In this document: one piece after another, positions 5,751-15,500 of the stretch
Layout: each line of letters opens with the position of its first letter
Numbering within the stretch: the first letter of the stretch is position 1
DNA from: CAWBNS01 sp964445105
GTDB lineage: Bacteria > Chlamydiota > Chlamydiia > Chlamydiales > JAJFMA01
DNA length: 16,358 nucleotides
Reading direction: 5' to 3'
Assembly: GCA_964445105.1 (NCBI GenBank)
Contig: CAYUJS010000043.1
Coordinates: 1-16,358, forward strand
The notes under the pieces: model-generated
Database searches by the model: none
Seen by the model: only the letters and a program-made list of their open reading frames with translations
Told to the model about the DNA's origin: nothing
Program-made: the position numbers and the translations under genes

Positions 5751-7403
5751 ATGAAAAATTTACCGATCGGAATTCCATCTATCGAAAATATTATCAACCA
5801 AAATTATGTCTACGTCGACAAGACAGATATAATTTATAAATTAATCACTAAAGGAAAGTACTATTTCCTATCGCGCCCGCGAAGATTCGGAAAATCACTT
5901 CTTTTAACCACGCTCGAGGCGATTTTTAAAGGCAATAAAGAACTATTTAAAAACTGTCATATATACAATACAGACTACGCTTGGAGCAAGCACCCTGTCA
6001 TTTACTTTGATTTTGCAAGAATCTCTGTGGCAAACCCCGAAGAGCTGGCAGCCGGATTACAGAAGGTTCTAAAAGAAACCGCTTTGTCATACAACAGGAC
6101 CATCGAATGCCCAAATTTAAGGGAAGGATTGGTTAATTTGGTAATGGAACTTTCCGAACTAGGTCGGGTTGTTGTCCTGATCGACGAGTACGACAGCCCC
6201 CTAATCGACCATCTTGAGCAGCTCGATATAGCCCAAGGCAACCAGGCTGTGTTAAAAAATTTTTATGGAACGCTCAAGGGACTCGATAAGCAGCTGCAAT
6301 TTGTGTTTGCCACGGGAGTCACTAAATTTTCTAAAGTTTCGCTCTTTTCTGGATTTAACAACTTAAAGGACATCACGCTCCATCCGGACTATGCCACCCT
6401 ACTGGGCTATACAGCCTCCGATCTTCAGAATTTTCTGGGCGGTCAAGTAAGACAGGTAGCCGAGAAACGTCGCTCTATGGGCGCGGACGGCGCAACCGAG
6501 CAAGCTATTTTCGCGGAAATGAAGGAGTGGTACAACGGTTACCGGTTCGCTTGGGGCGCAGAGCCCGTCTACAACCCCCACTCTACTCTGAACTTTTTAG
6601 ACACTGGAATGATAGAAAATTACTGGTGTGAAACGGGCACGACCACGCTCCTCGTCCAGCAAGTTCGCAAGCAGCCCAGTTCTGTTATGAAATTCGGGAG
6701 ATTGGTCGCGCAACGGAGCAATCTTCTGGATATCAATGACCTGACACAGCTCGATCTAGTACCTCTTATGTGGCAGAGCGGATATCTCACGATTCAAGGA
6801 TACGAGCAAGCCAGCCGGGATTATAGGTTAGATTTCCCCAACCGAGAAGTTCGTGAAGCTTTCTTTGAGGTCCTTGTACAGAAATTTGCTAAGCTTGAAG
6901 TCCAGACAGTTAATGAAGTCGCTGTGCGATGCAAAGAATACCTAGAACGACGCGAACTTTCTCTATTTATCGGGATTATCAGATCTCTGTTTGCTGCGAT
7001 TCCCAGCACGTTGTTTGCAAAACAGTCTGAAGCTTTCTACCATGCCTTGTTTCTTGTTCTCCTGAGAGCGATGGACATAACAGTACAAGCTGAAGTGATG
7101 ACAGGCCTCGGGCGGCTAGATTTAATCATTGAAATGGAAAGTTTTATCTATATATTGGAACTTAAACTTGATAAAGATGCTGATACCGCTCTAGAACAAA
7201 CGATAGAAAAAGACTACAAACTGCCATTTGTTATAAAAGAAAAAGATGTTATCGCGATGGGGATAGATTTTAACTCTGAAGGTCGTAACATTTCGGACTG
7301 TAAAGCAATTACCTACCACAAGGATGGGTCTGAAAAACGAGAAATTGTCTTTTCCTCCCCTGCGCGCATGAAGACTGATCTGAGAAAGAAGCGGCCAAAC
7401 TAG
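5751..7403 (+). CDS. AAA-ATPase-like protein with C-terminal PD-(D/E)XK nuclease domain
   Basis: The 550-aa product has the full architecture of the AAA-ATPase-like (DUF1703-related) family. The N-terminal signature begins LPIGI (4-8) and continues through YVDKT (21-25). A Walker A-like SRPRRFGKS (41-49) lacks the usual first Gly, as is normal for this family. Walker B is VVVLIDEYD (140-148), followed by a sensor-region ATGVTKFS (187-194) and YNGYRF (261-266). The C-terminal PD-(D/E)XK domain has D457 in GRLDLIIE, E470 and K472 in ELKL, and Gln483. All catalytic positions are present and the length is normal, so it looks intact. These proteins are expanded and mobile in many intracellular and gut bacteria; their substrate is unknown, though a nucleic-acid role is inferred from the fold. 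AGAGGTAGG (5731-5739) lies 11 nt before the ATG. The first few hundred bases look more A+T-rich than the polymerase genes, consistent with transfer. Confidence 0.9.
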   Translation: MKNLPIGIPSIENIINQNYVYVDKTDIIYKLITKGKYYFLSRPRRFGKSLLLTTLEAIFKGNKELFKNCHIYNTDYAWSKHPVIYFDFARISVANPEELAAGLQKVLKETALSYNRTIECPNLREGLVNLVMELSELGRVVVLIDEYDSPLIDHLEQLDIAQGNQAVLKNFYGTLKGLDKQLQFVFATGVTKFSKVSLFSGFNNLKDITLHPDYATLLGYTASDLQNFLGGQVRQVAEKRRSMGADGATEQAIFAEMKEWYNGYRFAWGAEPVYNPHSTLNFLDTGMIENYWCETGTTTLLVQQVRKQPSSVMKFGRLVAQRSNLLDINDLTQLDLVPLMWQSGYLTIQGYEQASRDYRLDFPNREVREAFFEVLVQKFAKLEVQTVNEVAVRCKEYLERRELSLFIGIIRSLFAAIPSTLFAKQSEAFYHALFLVLLRAMDITVQAEVMTGLGRLDLIIEMESFIYILELKLDKDADTALEQTIEKDYKLPFVIKEKDVIAMGIDFNSEGRNISDCKAITYHKDGSEKREIVFSSPARMKTDLRKKRPN

Positions 7404-7413
7404 CAGAAGGCAG

Positions 7414-7431
7414 GGCTAGCGGAAGCTAGCC
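7414..7431 (+). terminator. Stem-loop after the nuclease gene, possible weak terminator
   Basis: GGCTAGC (7414-7420), a GGAA tetraloop and GCTAGCC (7425-7431) form a perfect 7-bp stem 10 nt after the stop codon. A run of six T occurs only about 20 nt further on (7452-7457), so this is not a textbook intrinsic terminator. It could instead stabilise the 3' end of the transcript. Confidence 0.35.
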
Positions 7432-7507
7432 AGCTCAAAATTTGACGGAGTTTTTTGGGACGGGCTGGTCCTTAGCGATCAATGGTAGCCGATTTTTCAT
7501 GATTTTT

Positions 7508-7536
7508 ACCCACAGGCTTCGTGCCCGCCTCGTAGG
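7508..7536. other. Imperfect palindrome between convergent genes
   Basis: On the minus strand CCTAC-G-AGGC pairs with GCCT-GTGGG across a 9-nt loop, with one bulged G and one wobble. It begins about 12 nt past the stop codon of the membrane-protein gene. No T-tract follows on either strand, so it is a possible factor-assisted terminator or RNA-stability element at most. Confidence 0.25.
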
Positions 7537-7548
7537 TTAAACTTTGCC

Positions 7549-8103
7549 TCAGCGGGCTACAAAAAGATACTGCCGGCGCATAACGGCCACGATAAGTGCA
7601 CACTCTGAGATCATCGCAGCCATTATCAACAAACCCCTTGCTGGGCGGTCTCTAAGCAATGAATAGACGCAATCATTCGGTCTGATAAAAAGAGAGAACT
7701 CGTTGATGACGTTCACCAGTACTGGCGCGAGCATAGCTAGCGCGAGAACTCTGGAGCGCTTGGCTAGTGTTGCCGCACCTATTGCTAGGCCCCCAGAAAC
7801 TGCTAAGCTGCTCACGGCTCCTATACCACGACAAACGATGTCTTTTAAAGCACCCTTTTCTTCTCTGAGATCTTGGCGATGACCGTCGATTGACAGCTCA
7901 ATATGTGAGACGCGGCCGGTAAGTAAACGGATGGCTAAAGAGTGGCTGCATGCATGCACTAAATTATGAACATAGCATAGGGCAATTATTCGCAAAATGC
8001 GGTCCCTAAGCAGGCCCCCTGCCTTATATTCTACGGAAACGCCGCAGAGGCTGTACTTTCCAGCTGATCCTAAAAAAACTGATTGCAACACGTCCACAAA
8101 CAC
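7549..8103 (-). CDS. Membrane protein with degenerate M50 (site-2-protease-like) motifs
   Basis: The 184-aa product has hydrophobic segments at about 36-62, 95-113, 117-138 and 158-176, so it is probably an inner-membrane protein. In the first segment, H46-N47-L48-V49-H50 has the HExxH spacing of M50 metalloproteases, with Asn in place of the catalytic Glu. It is followed, as in that family, by a Leu-Leu-Thr-Gly turn (60-63) and an IEL strand (68-70). Near the end, N134-E-F-S-L-F-I-R-P-N143-D144-C145 resembles the second M50 motif, N..P...DG, with Cys for Gly. Two His and one Asp zinc ligands would thus remain. The assignment rests on motif spacing only. The start is uncertain: the GTG at 8103 has no ribosome-binding site and lies 25 nt past the rpoC terminator. 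A TTG at 7995, with AGGGA 7 nt upstream, would remove 36 residues and still keep the motif. Confidence 0.55.
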   Translation of the reverse strand: MFVDVLQSVFLGSAGKYSLCGVSVEYKAGGLLRDRILRIIALCYVHNLVHACSHSLAIRLLTGRVSHIELSIDGHRQDLREEKGALKDIVCRGIGAVSSLAVSGGLAIGAATLAKRSRVLALAMLAPVLVNVINEFSLFIRPNDCVYSLLRDRPARGLLIMAAMISECALIVAVMRRQYLFVAR

Positions 8104-8127
8104 CTAAAAGTTATTTTTTTGAGCAAT

Positions 8128-8160
8128 AAAAAAGGCATAAAGGGCAATTCCTTTATGCCT
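8128..8160 (-). terminator. rpoC intrinsic terminator
   Basis: On the minus strand AGGCATAAAGG and CCTTTATGCCT form a perfect 11-bp stem (8133-8143 with 8150-8160) around a 6-nt loop, followed by TTTTT (8132-8128). It begins about 25 nt after the rpoC stop codon. This marks the end of the polymerase operon and separates it from the membrane-protein gene beyond. Confidence 0.9.
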
Positions 8161-8184
8161 TTCGGGGGTCTTATAACCCACGTT

Positions 8185-11100
8185 TTAGCGAGATTTGCCG
8201 CCAGCCGCCACGACTTCATCATCGAACACGAAGAGGAGCTCTTCTTCTCGTTCGCGAGTGGTAAACTTCTTCACACCCTTGTGGTATTCGAAGCCGGTAC
8301 CGCCAGGAATGATGTGCCCCAAGCAAACGTTTTCCTTAAAGCCCATGAGCGGATCGATCTTACCCGCACAAGCTGCCTCTGTTAGCACGCGTGTGGTGTC
8401 TTGGAACGACGCTGCCGAGATAAAGGAGTCCGTGCTGAGCGACGCTTTGGTAATTCCTAGTAGAACAGGAACTGCCTGGGCCGCGCGGCCGCCTTCATTG
8501 GTTACCTTACCGTTCTCGAGATGGAACTCTTTCTTATCTACCTCTTCGCCATAAAGCAAGCTAGAATCGCCAGGATCAACCACGCGTACTTTTTTAAGCA
8601 TCTGTCTGACGATGATCTCGATGTGTTTGTCGTTGATGTCTACGCCCTGCAGCCGGTAGACCTCTTGCACTTGATTCACGAGGTATTTTTGCAGCTCACG
8701 CACACCGCATACTTCGAGGATCTCGTGAGGAATCACTAGTCCGTCTGTCAACTGTTGACCTTTCACGACCTGGTCGCCACGCTGCACGATTAAGTGCTTC
8801 GTGTGAGGAACTAGGTGTTCCTCTTCCATGCCCGTAATCTCGTCGCGCACAACCACAATCCGCTTATTCTTCTGCACACCGCGGAAGTCTACCACACCGT
8901 CGATCTTGGCTATTTCAGCGGAATCTTTAGGTTTACGAGCTTCAAATAGCTCCGCCACCCTTGGTAGACCACCGGTAATATCCTTTGTCTTCAGGGCTCC
9001 ACGAGGAACCCGTGCCAACAACGAACCTGCTGTCGCGTACTGACCTTTTGTCACGCTGATAATAGCGCCGGAGGGCAACGGATAGGTGCCGACCAGTTCG
9101 TCATACTTGCTATCGGCATAGATCGCAACTTGCGGATGCAGCTCTCCGCGGTGCTGCTTAACAAGCAGCTCGATAGCCCCTGTATGTTTATTCGTCTTAC
9201 GCTCTGTCGAAATCCCTTCAACAAGGTCCTCGTACTTGGCATAACCAGGGCGATCGCAAATAATGGGTACGTTGTGCTGCTCCCAAACGGCGACTTTTTC
9301 GCCAATCTTGACTTTCGTCCCATTTTCAACAAGCACGCGCGTGCCTAATTCAAGCGTAAACGCCTGTAAGGGCTCGATAGATTTCGTACTGAGAAGCTTT
9401 TGGTACTCTTCAAGATCGCGGCCCTCGTCACGCACAATGTGTAATACGCCGTTTTTGTTTAGGGCTACCCACTGGTTTTCTTGGTTCTTAACTACCCGGA
9501 TGCCCATATAGATCGCAATCCCGTTGTGTTCAGCAACGATCTCAGGACTCAACGACGTCGCGGCAATACCACCAAGGTGGAACGTACGCATTGTCAACTG
9601 TGTGCCTGGCTCACCAATCGATTGAGCGGCGATGATACCAACAGATTCACCCTCGCTGACGAAACGGCCGTTGGCCAGATTTAGCCCGTAGCATTTCGCG
9701 CAAACACCGCGTGAGGTCTCACAGGTAAGCACCGAACGAATTCTGATGTTTTCAATTCCTGAGTCATCAATCGCATCCGCCTGCTGGCTCGTCAAGATGT
9801 CACCCGCTTTAGCTAGCACCTTCGTCTTGTCGCCGGGTAGGTAGATGTCTTCAACCACAGTGCGACCAAAAATACGGTCCTTCAGTGGCAAAAGCTCTTC
9901 CTGGCCCTGCTTAATAGCCGCAACGTCGATGCCGTTTAATGTGCCACACTCTTGTTCAGTGATGATCACATCTTGCGCCACGTCAACAAGGCGGCGTGTA
10001 AGATAGCCGGAATCCGCAGTTTTCAATGCGGTATCCGCCAGACCTTTACGCGCACCGTGTGAGGAGAGAAAGTACTCGAGAACGGTCAACCCTTCTCGGA
10101 AGTTTGCTGTGATCGGTGACTCGATAATTTCACCTGAAGGCCTAGCCATCAAGCCCCGCTGAGCGCCAAGCTGACGCATCTGTGTCTTATTACCCCTAGC
10201 ACCGGAATCCATCATGATAAACAACGGGTTCAATTGTCCGTCTTTTACCTCTTTGATCATCTCGGAAAGCTGCTCGGTCAGTACCTCGGTTACCTCTGTC
10301 CAGATATTGATCGTCTTAGATTGACGCTCACCATCTGTGATAATGCCATCTTCGTACTGCTTACGCACTACACCTACACGTCCGTAGGCATCCTCAAGTA
10401 TTTGGGGCTTATCGACAGGGATGGGTACGTCTTTGACACCCATCGAAACAGCCGCGCGCGTCGCTTCCATAAAGCCAAGCGCCTTTAGATTGTCCAAGAA
10501 GCGCACAGTCATCTCGAGACCTACCTTCTTGTAGCACTCCATCACAAGCTCGCTAATTTTCTTCTTGGGCATGTTGTAATTTTGAAAACCAAGTTCTCTA
10601 GGTACAATCATATTGAACAGCACGCGCCCAGGCGTCGTCTCGATAATGCCGCTCTCTGTACGCAGCTTAATGAGTTCATGAACCCGGATACCGCGGCTCG
10701 GGTTATTCACCCTTTGGCTGTTACCGATAGCTAGCGGCTGACCGCCATACCAAGTGAAAGAGCCGCTTGCAGCCAGTGCCAACAGCACCTCTTGCGCATC
10801 GCGAAATACTTTCGTCTTGCCGCCTTGCTCTTCCGGGAAATAAACAGGATCATGCATCAAGTAATAGAGGCCTAAGGTCATATCCTGAGAAGGAACAGCC
10901 ACTGGTTTACCGGAAGAGGGCAAGAAGATATTGTCTGGCGCCATCATCAAAATTTTAGCTTCCAGCTGTGCTTCAATGGAGAGAGGCACGTAAACGGCCA
11001 TCTGGTCACCATCAAAGTCTGCGTTGAACGCCGCACAAACTAGCGGGTGAATACGGATCGCTTTACCTTCGATTAGTACTGGCTCAAATGCCTGGATACC

Positions 11101-12390
11101 CAAACGGTGCAACGTAGGTGCGCGGTTCAGCAGTACTGGGTGCCCTTTGATGATGTCATCTAAAACATCCCACACTTCTGGTGCATGCCGTTGGATCATC
11201 TTCTTGGCAGAACGGATCGTATACACTAAACCGAGATCTTTCAGTCGCTTCACAATAAACGGCTCAAACAGCTCAAGCGCCATCAATTTCGGCAAACCGC
11301 ACTGGTTGATTTTAAGCTCGGGACCGACAACGATTACCGAGCGGCCCGAGTAGTCCACACGTTTACCAAGAAGGTTTTGACGGAAGCGGCCTTGCTTACC
11401 CTTTAACATCTCAGACAACGACTTAAGAGGCCTGTTACCTGCGCCCATGACTGGATGCCCATGGCGGCCATTGTCAAATAACGCATCGACAGCTTCTTGC
11501 AACATGCGCTTTTCGTTGCGAATAATTACTTCCGGTGTCTTTAACTTTAAAATCGCTTTAAGACGATTGTTGCGGTTGATCACGCGACGATAGAGATCGT
11601 TCAAGTCAGAAGTGGCAAACCGACCACCGTCTAGAGGAACTAGCGGACGCAAATCTGGTGGGATGACCGGAACAGCGGACATAACCATCCATTCAGGACG
11701 GTTTTTAGAGGTCACGAATCCTTCCACGATTTTCAGGCGCTTTGCTAGCTTCATGCGCGCCTGCTGAGATTTGGTCTTGCGCAATTTATCTTTCAACTCA
11801 ACGAGCATCGCAGGTAAATCTTCTGAAGCTAACAGAGCGCAAATAGCCTCGCCGCCCATCTTAGCGACAAAGCCATCCTTACCCCATTTTTCTACGGCTT
11901 CGCGTTGCTGTGCATCTGTTAGAAGCTGTTTTTTCTCCAGGTCCGTTTTACCCGGATCAATGACGACATACTCTTCGTAATAAATGACGCGCTCTAAGTC
12001 GGTCGAAGACATACCTAAGACGTTACCTATACGAGATGGCATCGTTTTGAAAAACCAAATGTGCACAACGGGTACAGCCAGATCAATATGGGCCATGCGT
12101 TCGCGGCGCACTTTGGACAACGTAACTTCAACACCACAACGGTCGCAAACAATGCCTTTGTGTTTGATCTTTTTGTATTTTCCGCAAGCGCACTCCCAGT
12201 CCTTAGTTGGACCAAAGATTTTCTCGCAAAAAAGACCGCCCTTCTCAGGCTTGAAGGTACGATAATTAATCGTCTCCGGCTTTTTAATCTCTCCGCGTGA
12301 CCATTGATTACGGACCACATCGTCGGAAGCGATCAAAATGCTGACCTGATCAAACTGAGCATCTTGTGGATCTTCGCGATCGTCGTACAT
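8185..12390 (-). CDS. rpoC: DNA-directed RNA polymerase subunit beta-prime
   Basis: The 1401-aa product carries the RNA polymerase active site. The N-terminal zinc site is C67, C69, C82 and C85. The catalytic metal-binding motif NADFDGDQM is at 456-464, with D458, D460 and D462 holding magnesium. The bridge-helix region includes SSHGARKGLADTA (776-788). The second zinc site is C815, C890, C897 and C900. The trigger-loop region around 921-950 contains QSIGEPGTQLTMRTFH. The length and the sequence throughout are those of chlamydial RpoC. The start is firm: GGAG (12396-12399 on the minus strand) sits 5 nt before the ATG. The stop is followed at once by a strong terminator. The gap to rpoB is 167 nt, long for this pair. 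No frameshift or missing key residue was seen. Confidence 0.99.
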   Translation of the reverse strand: MYDDREDPQDAQFDQVSILIASDDVVRNQWSRGEIKKPETINYRTFKPEKGGLFCEKIFGPTKDWECACGKYKKIKHKGIVCDRCGVEVTLSKVRRERMAHIDLAVPVVHIWFFKTMPSRIGNVLGMSSTDLERVIYYEEYVVIDPGKTDLEKKQLLTDAQQREAVEKWGKDGFVAKMGGEAICALLASEDLPAMLVELKDKLRKTKSQQARMKLAKRLKIVEGFVTSKNRPEWMVMSAVPVIPPDLRPLVPLDGGRFATSDLNDLYRRVINRNNRLKAILKLKTPEVIIRNEKRMLQEAVDALFDNGRHGHPVMGAGNRPLKSLSEMLKGKQGRFRQNLLGKRVDYSGRSVIVVGPELKINQCGLPKLMALELFEPFIVKRLKDLGLVYTIRSAKKMIQRHAPEVWDVLDDIIKGHPVLLNRAPTLHRLGIQAFEPVLIEGKAIRIHPLVCAAFNADFDGDQMAVYVPLSIEAQLEAKILMMAPDNIFLPSSGKPVAVPSQDMTLGLYYLMHDPVYFPEEQGGKTKVFRDAQEVLLALAASGSFTWYGGQPLAIGNSQRVNNPSRGIRVHELIKLRTESGIIETTPGRVLFNMIVPRELGFQNYNMPKKKISELVMECYKKVGLEMTVRFLDNLKALGFMEATRAAVSMGVKDVPIPVDKPQILEDAYGRVGVVRKQYEDGIITDGERQSKTINIWTEVTEVLTEQLSEMIKEVKDGQLNPLFIMMDSGARGNKTQMRQLGAQRGLMARPSGEIIESPITANFREGLTVLEYFLSSHGARKGLADTALKTADSGYLTRRLVDVAQDVIITEQECGTLNGIDVAAIKQGQEELLPLKDRIFGRTVVEDIYLPGDKTKVLAKAGDILTSQQADAIDDSGIENIRIRSVLTCETSRGVCAKCYGLNLANGRFVSEGESVGIIAAQSIGEPGTQLTMRTFHLGGIAATSLSPEIVAEHNGIAIYMGIRVVKNQENQWVALNKNGVLHIVRDEGRDLEEYQKLLSTKSIEPLQAFTLELGTRVLVENGTKVKIGEKVAVWEQHNVPIICDRPGYAKYEDLVEGISTERKTNKHTGAIELLVKQHRGELHPQVAIYADSKYDELVGTYPLPSGAIISVTKGQYATAGSLLARVPRGALKTKDITGGLPRVAELFEARKPKDSAEIAKIDGVVDFRGVQKNKRIVVVRDEITGMEEEHLVPHTKHLIVQRGDQVVKGQQLTDGLVIPHEILEVCGVRELQKYLVNQVQEVYRLQGVDINDKHIEIIVRQMLKKVRVVDPGDSSLLYGEEVDKKEFHLENGKVTNEGGRAAQAVPVLLGITKASLSTDSFISAASFQDTTRVLTEAACAGKIDPLMGFKENVCLGHIIPGGTGFEYHKGVKKFTTREREEELLFVFDDEVVAAGGKSR

Positions 12391-12557
12391 GCCTTCTCCC
12401 CAGTTATGAGTGACAAGCCAGAGGCGGCGGACCTATGTCTCACCTGCCCTCAGGCTACACCCGTGTCTCTTCTTTTTAGATTTCCAACATTTATTTACAG
12501 CTTTGCACTAGACGTGAGTAGCGACGAGGTGCACTAGAGTGCTACACTCGCCGATTA

Positions 12558-15500
12558 TCATTCATCATTCTTCACTTTTTCAGCCCGTACATCCAGTCCA
12601 AGACCCTGCATCTCTTTGATGAGAACGTTGAACGACTCAGGCGTGCCGCTTTTCAGCAAGTTCTCGCCTTTAACGATTGATTCGTAGATGCGCGTACGTC
12701 CAGCGACGTCATCCGACTTCACTGTCAGTATCTCCTGAAGCAAGTGCGCAGCGCCATAAGCCTCTGCTGCCCACACTTCCATCTCCCCGAATCTCTGACC
12801 GCCCATCTGCGCTTTACCGCCAAGAGGTTGTTGCGTAACCAGTGAGTAAGGACCAACCGCGCGAGCGTGGATCTTGTCTGCCACCAAGTGCATGAGCTTC
12901 AAGATATAAATATAGCCGACAACGACCTTACCATCGAAACGGTCACCCGTACAGCCATCGTGAACATAGAACTTACCATCTTCGGGCAAATTGTTTTCCA
13001 CCATCATGCGCCAGATCTCGTCCTCAGGGAACCCTTCAAATACGGGGCTTCGCACTCTGATGCCAGCTTTATGTGCAGCAAAGCCCAAGTGAGTTTCGAA
13101 TAACTGGCCCATGTTCATACGAGAAGGCACGCCAAGCGGGTTAAGAATAATCTCTATCGTCTGCCCGTCCGCCAGATAAGGCATATCAGCCTCTGGCACT
13201 AGTTTAGATACAACACCTTTGTTACCGTGACGCCCGGCCATCTTATCGCCGACTTGTAGCTTACGTTTTGTCGCAACATATACTTTGACCTGACGGATAA
13301 CACCCGGATCGAGATCTGTATCGCCCTTGCGCATCGCTTCAAGTTCTGTTTTGTACTGCGTCTCGGCTTTCTGCTTAGCTACGTCATAATCATGCAACAG
13401 CTTTTTCAAGATGTCGTAAATTTCGTTGGAGGGCATCAAGAGATCTGAAAGGGCTTCAGATTCGATCGACTGGATAAGGTCTTCGGTAATCTGCTCACCC
13501 GCCTCAATGATGACCTCGGCATTACGTCGGTGTACAATCGCACCAGGGGCCATTTCGTTAAGTAGGAGAGCACCCAAACGCTCGCGCTTTTCTCGTTCAA
13601 TTTCGGCTTTCAGTGTCTTGTACTCGCGCTGGATATCTTTAATACGCCCAGCTTCTTCTACAAGCTCTTCATCCGTTTTAGAAAGACGGTCGCGGCGACT
13701 GAACACCTTTACATCCATGACAACGCCTTCGGTACCCGGGGGCACCGTCAGGGAAGCATCTTTCACATCGGCAGCCTTCTCGCCAAAAATTGCACGGAGC
13801 AGCCGCTCTTCTGGGGCAAGCTCAGTTTCAGATTTAGGTGTGATCTTCCCTACCAGGATATCACCGGGCTTTACTTCGGCCCCGATGCGGATAATCCCAT
13901 CTTCGCCGAGGTTGACCAGCATCTCTTCGGACACATTCGCAATATCACGAGTTATTTCTTCTTTACCAAGCTTAGTGTCGCGCGCCGTGATTTCAAATTC
14001 CTCGATGTATACAGAGGTAAAATAATCCTCGCGCAGTAATTTCTCGGAGATGATGATCGCATCCTCGTAATTGTACCCATACCAGGGCATGAAAGCGACA
14101 AGCACGTTTTGGCCCAAAGCCACCTCGCCGCGGTCACAAGCAGGTCCGTCAGCGATTACATCGCCGGCCTTAAGTTTATCGCCAACGTGGCAAAGAGGCC
14201 GTTGGTTGATGCATGTACCTGCATTCGAGCGGATAAACTTTTTCAGCAAATAAGTCTTTTTCTGCATGGGGTTGTCCTTAGGACGAACGACGATCCTAAA
14301 TCCATCCACGTAGTCGACAATGCTATCTTCTTGAGCGACTACTACGGCGCCTGAGTCGCGCGCAGCCCGCGCTTCCAGACCCGTACCTACGATAGGGGCA
14401 TCAGGCCGAAGCAAGGGAACGCCTTGACGTTGCATGTTCGAACCCATTAGCGCACGGTTAGCATCATCGTGCTCCAAGAAGGGAATCAAGCCGGTGACGA
14501 TGGAAACCATCTGCTTTGGCGATACGTCCATATGCGTAATCGTAGAGGGGTCGATCTCACATGGCTCACCTCTATGGCGCGCCCAGCAGAGGTCTGCCAC
14601 AAACATATGATGTTTGTCCACCGAACTGGAAGCCTGAGCGATTACACAACGCTCTTCTTGGTCGGCTGTCATGTATTCAATTTCTTCCGTCACCACGCCA
14701 TCGCGTACTTTGCGGTAAGGGGTCTCCAAAAAGCCAAACTCGTTGATCTTGGCAAAGCAAGAAAGCGAGGTAATCAAACCGATGTTTGGTCCTTCCGGTG
14801 TTTCAATCGGACAAATACGCCCGTAGTGGCTGCTATGAACGTCACGCACTTCGAAGCCTGCGCGATCTCTATTCAAGCCACCAGGCCCAAGACAAGAGAG
14901 GCGCCGTTTGTGGGTCAGCTCAGCAACTGGGTTGGTTTGGTCCATAAACTGCGAGAGCTGCGAGCGGCCAAAAAAGTCTTTAAGAACCCCTGACAAGCCT
15001 TTAGCAGAGACAATTTTGCCCGGTGTCAAGGTATCTGAAGAAAAGTCAAATAGGTTCATACGTTCGCGGATGATCTTCTCCATACGAGCCAAGCCAATAC
15101 GGCACTGGTTCTGGATCAATTCTCCCACTGAGCGCACGCGGCGATTGCCAAGGTGATCAATATCGTCAACGTTTACCTCAGAATCACCCTGCTTAAGGCG
15201 GATAAGGTACTTCAACGCACCGATCACATCTTCTTTCGTCAAAGTCACCTGATGTAGAACTTCGTCGTTGACCTCTGCACCCAACTTAGAATTTATTTTG
15301 TAACGACCTACGCGACCCAGGTTGTAACGCATCGGGTCGAAGAAGAGCCGCATGATCGCAGAGCGTGCGTTGGCCAATGTAGCAGGTTCACCAGGGCGAA
15401 TTTTGCGATAAAAATCTTTTAGAGCCGATTCATAGCTGTCTGTAGGGTCTTTTAACAGCATCTTGATGATTGGACTATTTTCGTCCGCATCTTCCGCTAC

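Noticed and set aside
13426..14025. 199-codon open frame on the plus strand inside rpoB
   Set aside because: It is antisense to conserved RpoB sequence, very rich in Ser and Arg, and has no homology or ribosome-binding site. It is a by-product of rpoB codon usage, as are the other plus-strand frames across 8195-16124.
14469..14993. 174-codon open frame on the plus strand inside rpoB
   Set aside because: It lies fully antisense to the rifampicin-cluster region of rpoB and has no recognisable domain.
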